Assembly (NCBI GenBank): GCA_041844835.1
Contig: JBGZBU010000027.1
Location: forward strand, 1 to 63,721
Direction of reading: 5' to 3'
Source: CAUUCX01 sp041844835
GTDB lineage: Bacteria; Bacillota; Clostridia; Peptostreptococcales; Anaerovoracaceae
DNA: 63,721 bases
Part shown: positions 62,881 to 63,721 of the stretch, piece after piece
How the letters are laid out: every line of letters starts with the position of its first letter
Position numbering within the stretch: the stretch's first letter is position 1
Program-made: the position numbers and the translations under genes
The notes under the pieces: generated by a model
Database searches by the model: none
Told to the model about the DNA's origin: nothing
Seen by the model: only the letters and a program-made list of their open reading frames with translations

Positions 62881-63259
62881 GCCCGTTCCTCCTTTCTGAT
62901 TTCAATTCATTTAAAATTGTGTCAACGTCGTCAATCGGCATACCGAGCAACAACAGTTCCCTGATTGCCTCGCGTATCGCGTTTTTAAGCTCCTCCACTT
63001 TTGCTGAATCGGGCGGTATCCCCTCACGCCCGGACACAAAAGTGCCCAATCCGGGGGCCGTGTATATATACCCCTGATACTCAAGCTCCCGATACGCTTT
63101 TTGAACAGTATTCGGATTGACAGTCAATGTTTTAGACATAGCTCTTACCGACGGCAATTTTTCATCATTTGCAAGAACCCCGGTAAGTATCAGTTCCTTT
63201 AGATTATCAACCACCTGTTCATAAATTGATTTTCTACTCTTCAAATCAATTTCAAACAT
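62867..63259 (-). CDS. GntR family transcriptional regulator, YtrA type
   Basis: This 130-residue repressor has a winged helix (about 8-75; LPSVRAMSKTLTVNPNTVQKAYREL region, then GLGTFVSG) and a short C-terminal helical tail, the layout of the YtrA subfamily. AAGGAGGT lies eight bases before the ATG. It is the first gene of an operon with the ABC ATPase and permease. YtrA proteins repress their own ABC operon and release it on cell-envelope stress, so the same control is likely here. Confidence 0.92.
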   Translation of the reverse strand: MFEIDLKSRKSIYEQVVDNLKELILTGVLANDEKLPSVRAMSKTLTVNPNTVQKAYRELEYQGYIYTAPGLGTFVSGREGIPPDSAKVEELKNAIREAIRELLLLGMPIDDVDTILNELKSERRNGHDKG

Positions 63260-63299
63260 TCATTCCACCTCCTTTTCGAATTTTCCCTTCTGCAAGCAT

Positions 63300-63328
63300 A
63301 GTGTACCATGACACATAGTACAGTGCAA
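63300..63328 (-). promoter_or_regulatory. Promoter and probable autoregulatory operator of the YtrA-type operon
   Basis: On the minus strand TTGCAC (63323-63328), a 17-base spacer and TACACT (63300-63305) face the gntR gene. A near-perfect inverted repeat TGTACTATG-TGT-CATGGTACA (63302-63322, one mismatch) fills the spacer and touches the -10. YtrA-type repressors bind such palindromes, so this is the likely site of autorepression. Confidence 0.72.
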
Positions 63329-63469
63329 GCATTTTTTATTTTTTTGCGAAATTGACAAAATAAAATTAAATCAGCCCAATGGCGGGTGTAGTTTTCCCTG
63401 TAACAACTTGTCAAGGACTTTCTAATCATTTTTATCGTCTTTTTGATGTTTTTCCATCTCCATTTCTCT
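63329..63469. other. Junction zone between chromosome and mobile-element debris
   Basis: About 140 AT-rich bases separate the YtrA operon promoter from recognisable mobile-element sequence. No integrase, attachment core, tRNA or terminator is seen. The left end of the element lies somewhere here or slightly to the right. Confidence 0.4.
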
Positions 63470-63675
63470 AAGCATGATAATGCTACTATTACCACAGATA
63501 CAAAAGGCAGCTTACTTCCAATGCGATCTATGCGGCGGATGCTGTCAGCAGTATAAAACCCCTTACGGGAGAGCGTGTAACGGAGCTTCAAAGAAATTTC
63601 AGAAAGGAAGCAAAGAAACAGTCTGAACAGAAAAAACATAACACGAAAACAAAACATCATGAATTGGAGGTATAG
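63470..63675 (+). pseudogene. Remnant of a conjugative-element (YodL/DUF4316-like) gene
   Basis: A plus-strand frame ending MRSMRRMLSAV stops at 63554. The frame one base back then continues with KPLTGERVTELQRNF and a lysine-rich tail to TAG at 63673-63675. Read together they look like the C-terminal tail of a DUF4316/YodL-type protein of integrative elements, broken by one frameshift. The gene's upstream part is not recognisable, so it is truncated as well. The family call is from memory of similar tails and is tentative. Confidence 0.45.
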
Positions 63676-63676
63676 C

Positions 63677-63721
63677 ATGAATCCTTTTACAGTAGAAGAA
63701 ATGAATTTGTTAAGCATTTAC
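63677..63721 (+). CDS. Start of a transposon-transfer assisting (TTRAP-like) protein, cut by the window edge
   Basis: The ATG at 63677 has GGAGG six bases upstream. The first 15 residues, MNPFTVEEMNLLSIY, match the N-terminal pattern of TTRAP proteins of conjugative transposons (F-x-x-E-E-x-N-L-x-x-I-Y). The gene continues beyond the window. Confidence 0.55.
   Translation, partial: MNPFTVEEMNLLSIY

Noticed and set aside
63241..63717. 158-residue minus-strand frame at the right edge
   Set aside because: It covers the promoter and operator of the YtrA-type gene and the antisense of the mobile-element remnants, has no ribosome site and unusual composition.
1..63721. tRNA, rRNA or CRISPR genes
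   Set aside because: All gaps were read on both strands; none shows a tRNA cloverleaf with CCA-type ends, rRNA motifs or regularly spaced repeats. Only rnpB and the 6S candidate were found.

Overview
The window looks like chromosome from a low-to-moderate GC, single-membrane anaerobe of the Firmicutes, most likely class Clostridia. The evidence is gene order: dgt-dnaG-rpoD-trmK-nif3, ylxM-ffh-rpsP-khpA-rimM-trmD, ftsEX-envC-ctpA and lspA-rluD-type pseudouridine synthase next to divIVA-sepF-yggS are all Gram-positive arrangements. A giant 2-hydroxyacyl-CoA dehydratase-activase type protein and an S-layer (SLH) protein fit an anaerobe. I cannot name the genus. Nearly every gene is on the minus strand; only pepF, a tiny zinc-finger gene and the right-edge mobile-element genes run on plus. 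No rRNA, tRNA or CRISPR array was seen.

Layout, left to right. 0-6 kb: a terminator, a CoaE kinase fused to a lipoprotein-type substrate-binding protein, DNA polymerase I, and a P1-family self-processing peptidase. 6-9 kb: OPT transporter, a candidate 6S RNA with its own terminator, and YebC. 9-14 kb: the tandem activase and RNase P RNA. 14-27 kb: a dense minus-strand run (nif3, trmK, rpoD, dnaG, dgt, phosphate transporter pair, dut, M16 peptidase, SLH/phosphodiester glycosidase protein, murI). 27-29 kb: pepF on plus. 29-39 kb: rluA-type synthase, nadK, MurE-type ligase, DUF975, thiamine pyrophosphokinase, a DUF4825-like protein, a GntR/FCD regulator, isocitrate dehydrogenase and aconitase. 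39-45 kb: DMT exporter, phosphopantetheinyl transferase, TrpR-like YerC, Ca2+ ATPase. 43-50 kb: S41 protease, RecJ, EnvC-like hydrolase, FtsX, FtsE. 50-55 kb: small CxxC protein, rluD, lspA, divIVA, sepF, yggS, HlyD-like protein. 54-59 kb: trmD-rimM-khpA-rpsP-ffh-ylxM. 58-63 kb: sppA and a GntR(YtrA)-ABC transporter operon. The last few hundred bases enter a conjugative-element-like region.

The main unexpected items are these. (1) A dispersed ~114-bp structured repeat is present in three full and two partial or diverged copies. Each lies directly 5' of a peptidase or cell-envelope gene, is oriented the same way relative to that gene, and carries an extended -10 motif (TGnTATAAT) at its upstream edge. 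Its stems show compensatory changes between copies. (2) One reading frame joins dephospho-CoA kinase to an oligopeptide-binding lipoprotein through an internal lipobox signal. (3) Two operator-like palindromes sit inside well-formed promoters of operons that encode a GntR-type repressor, suggesting autoregulation.
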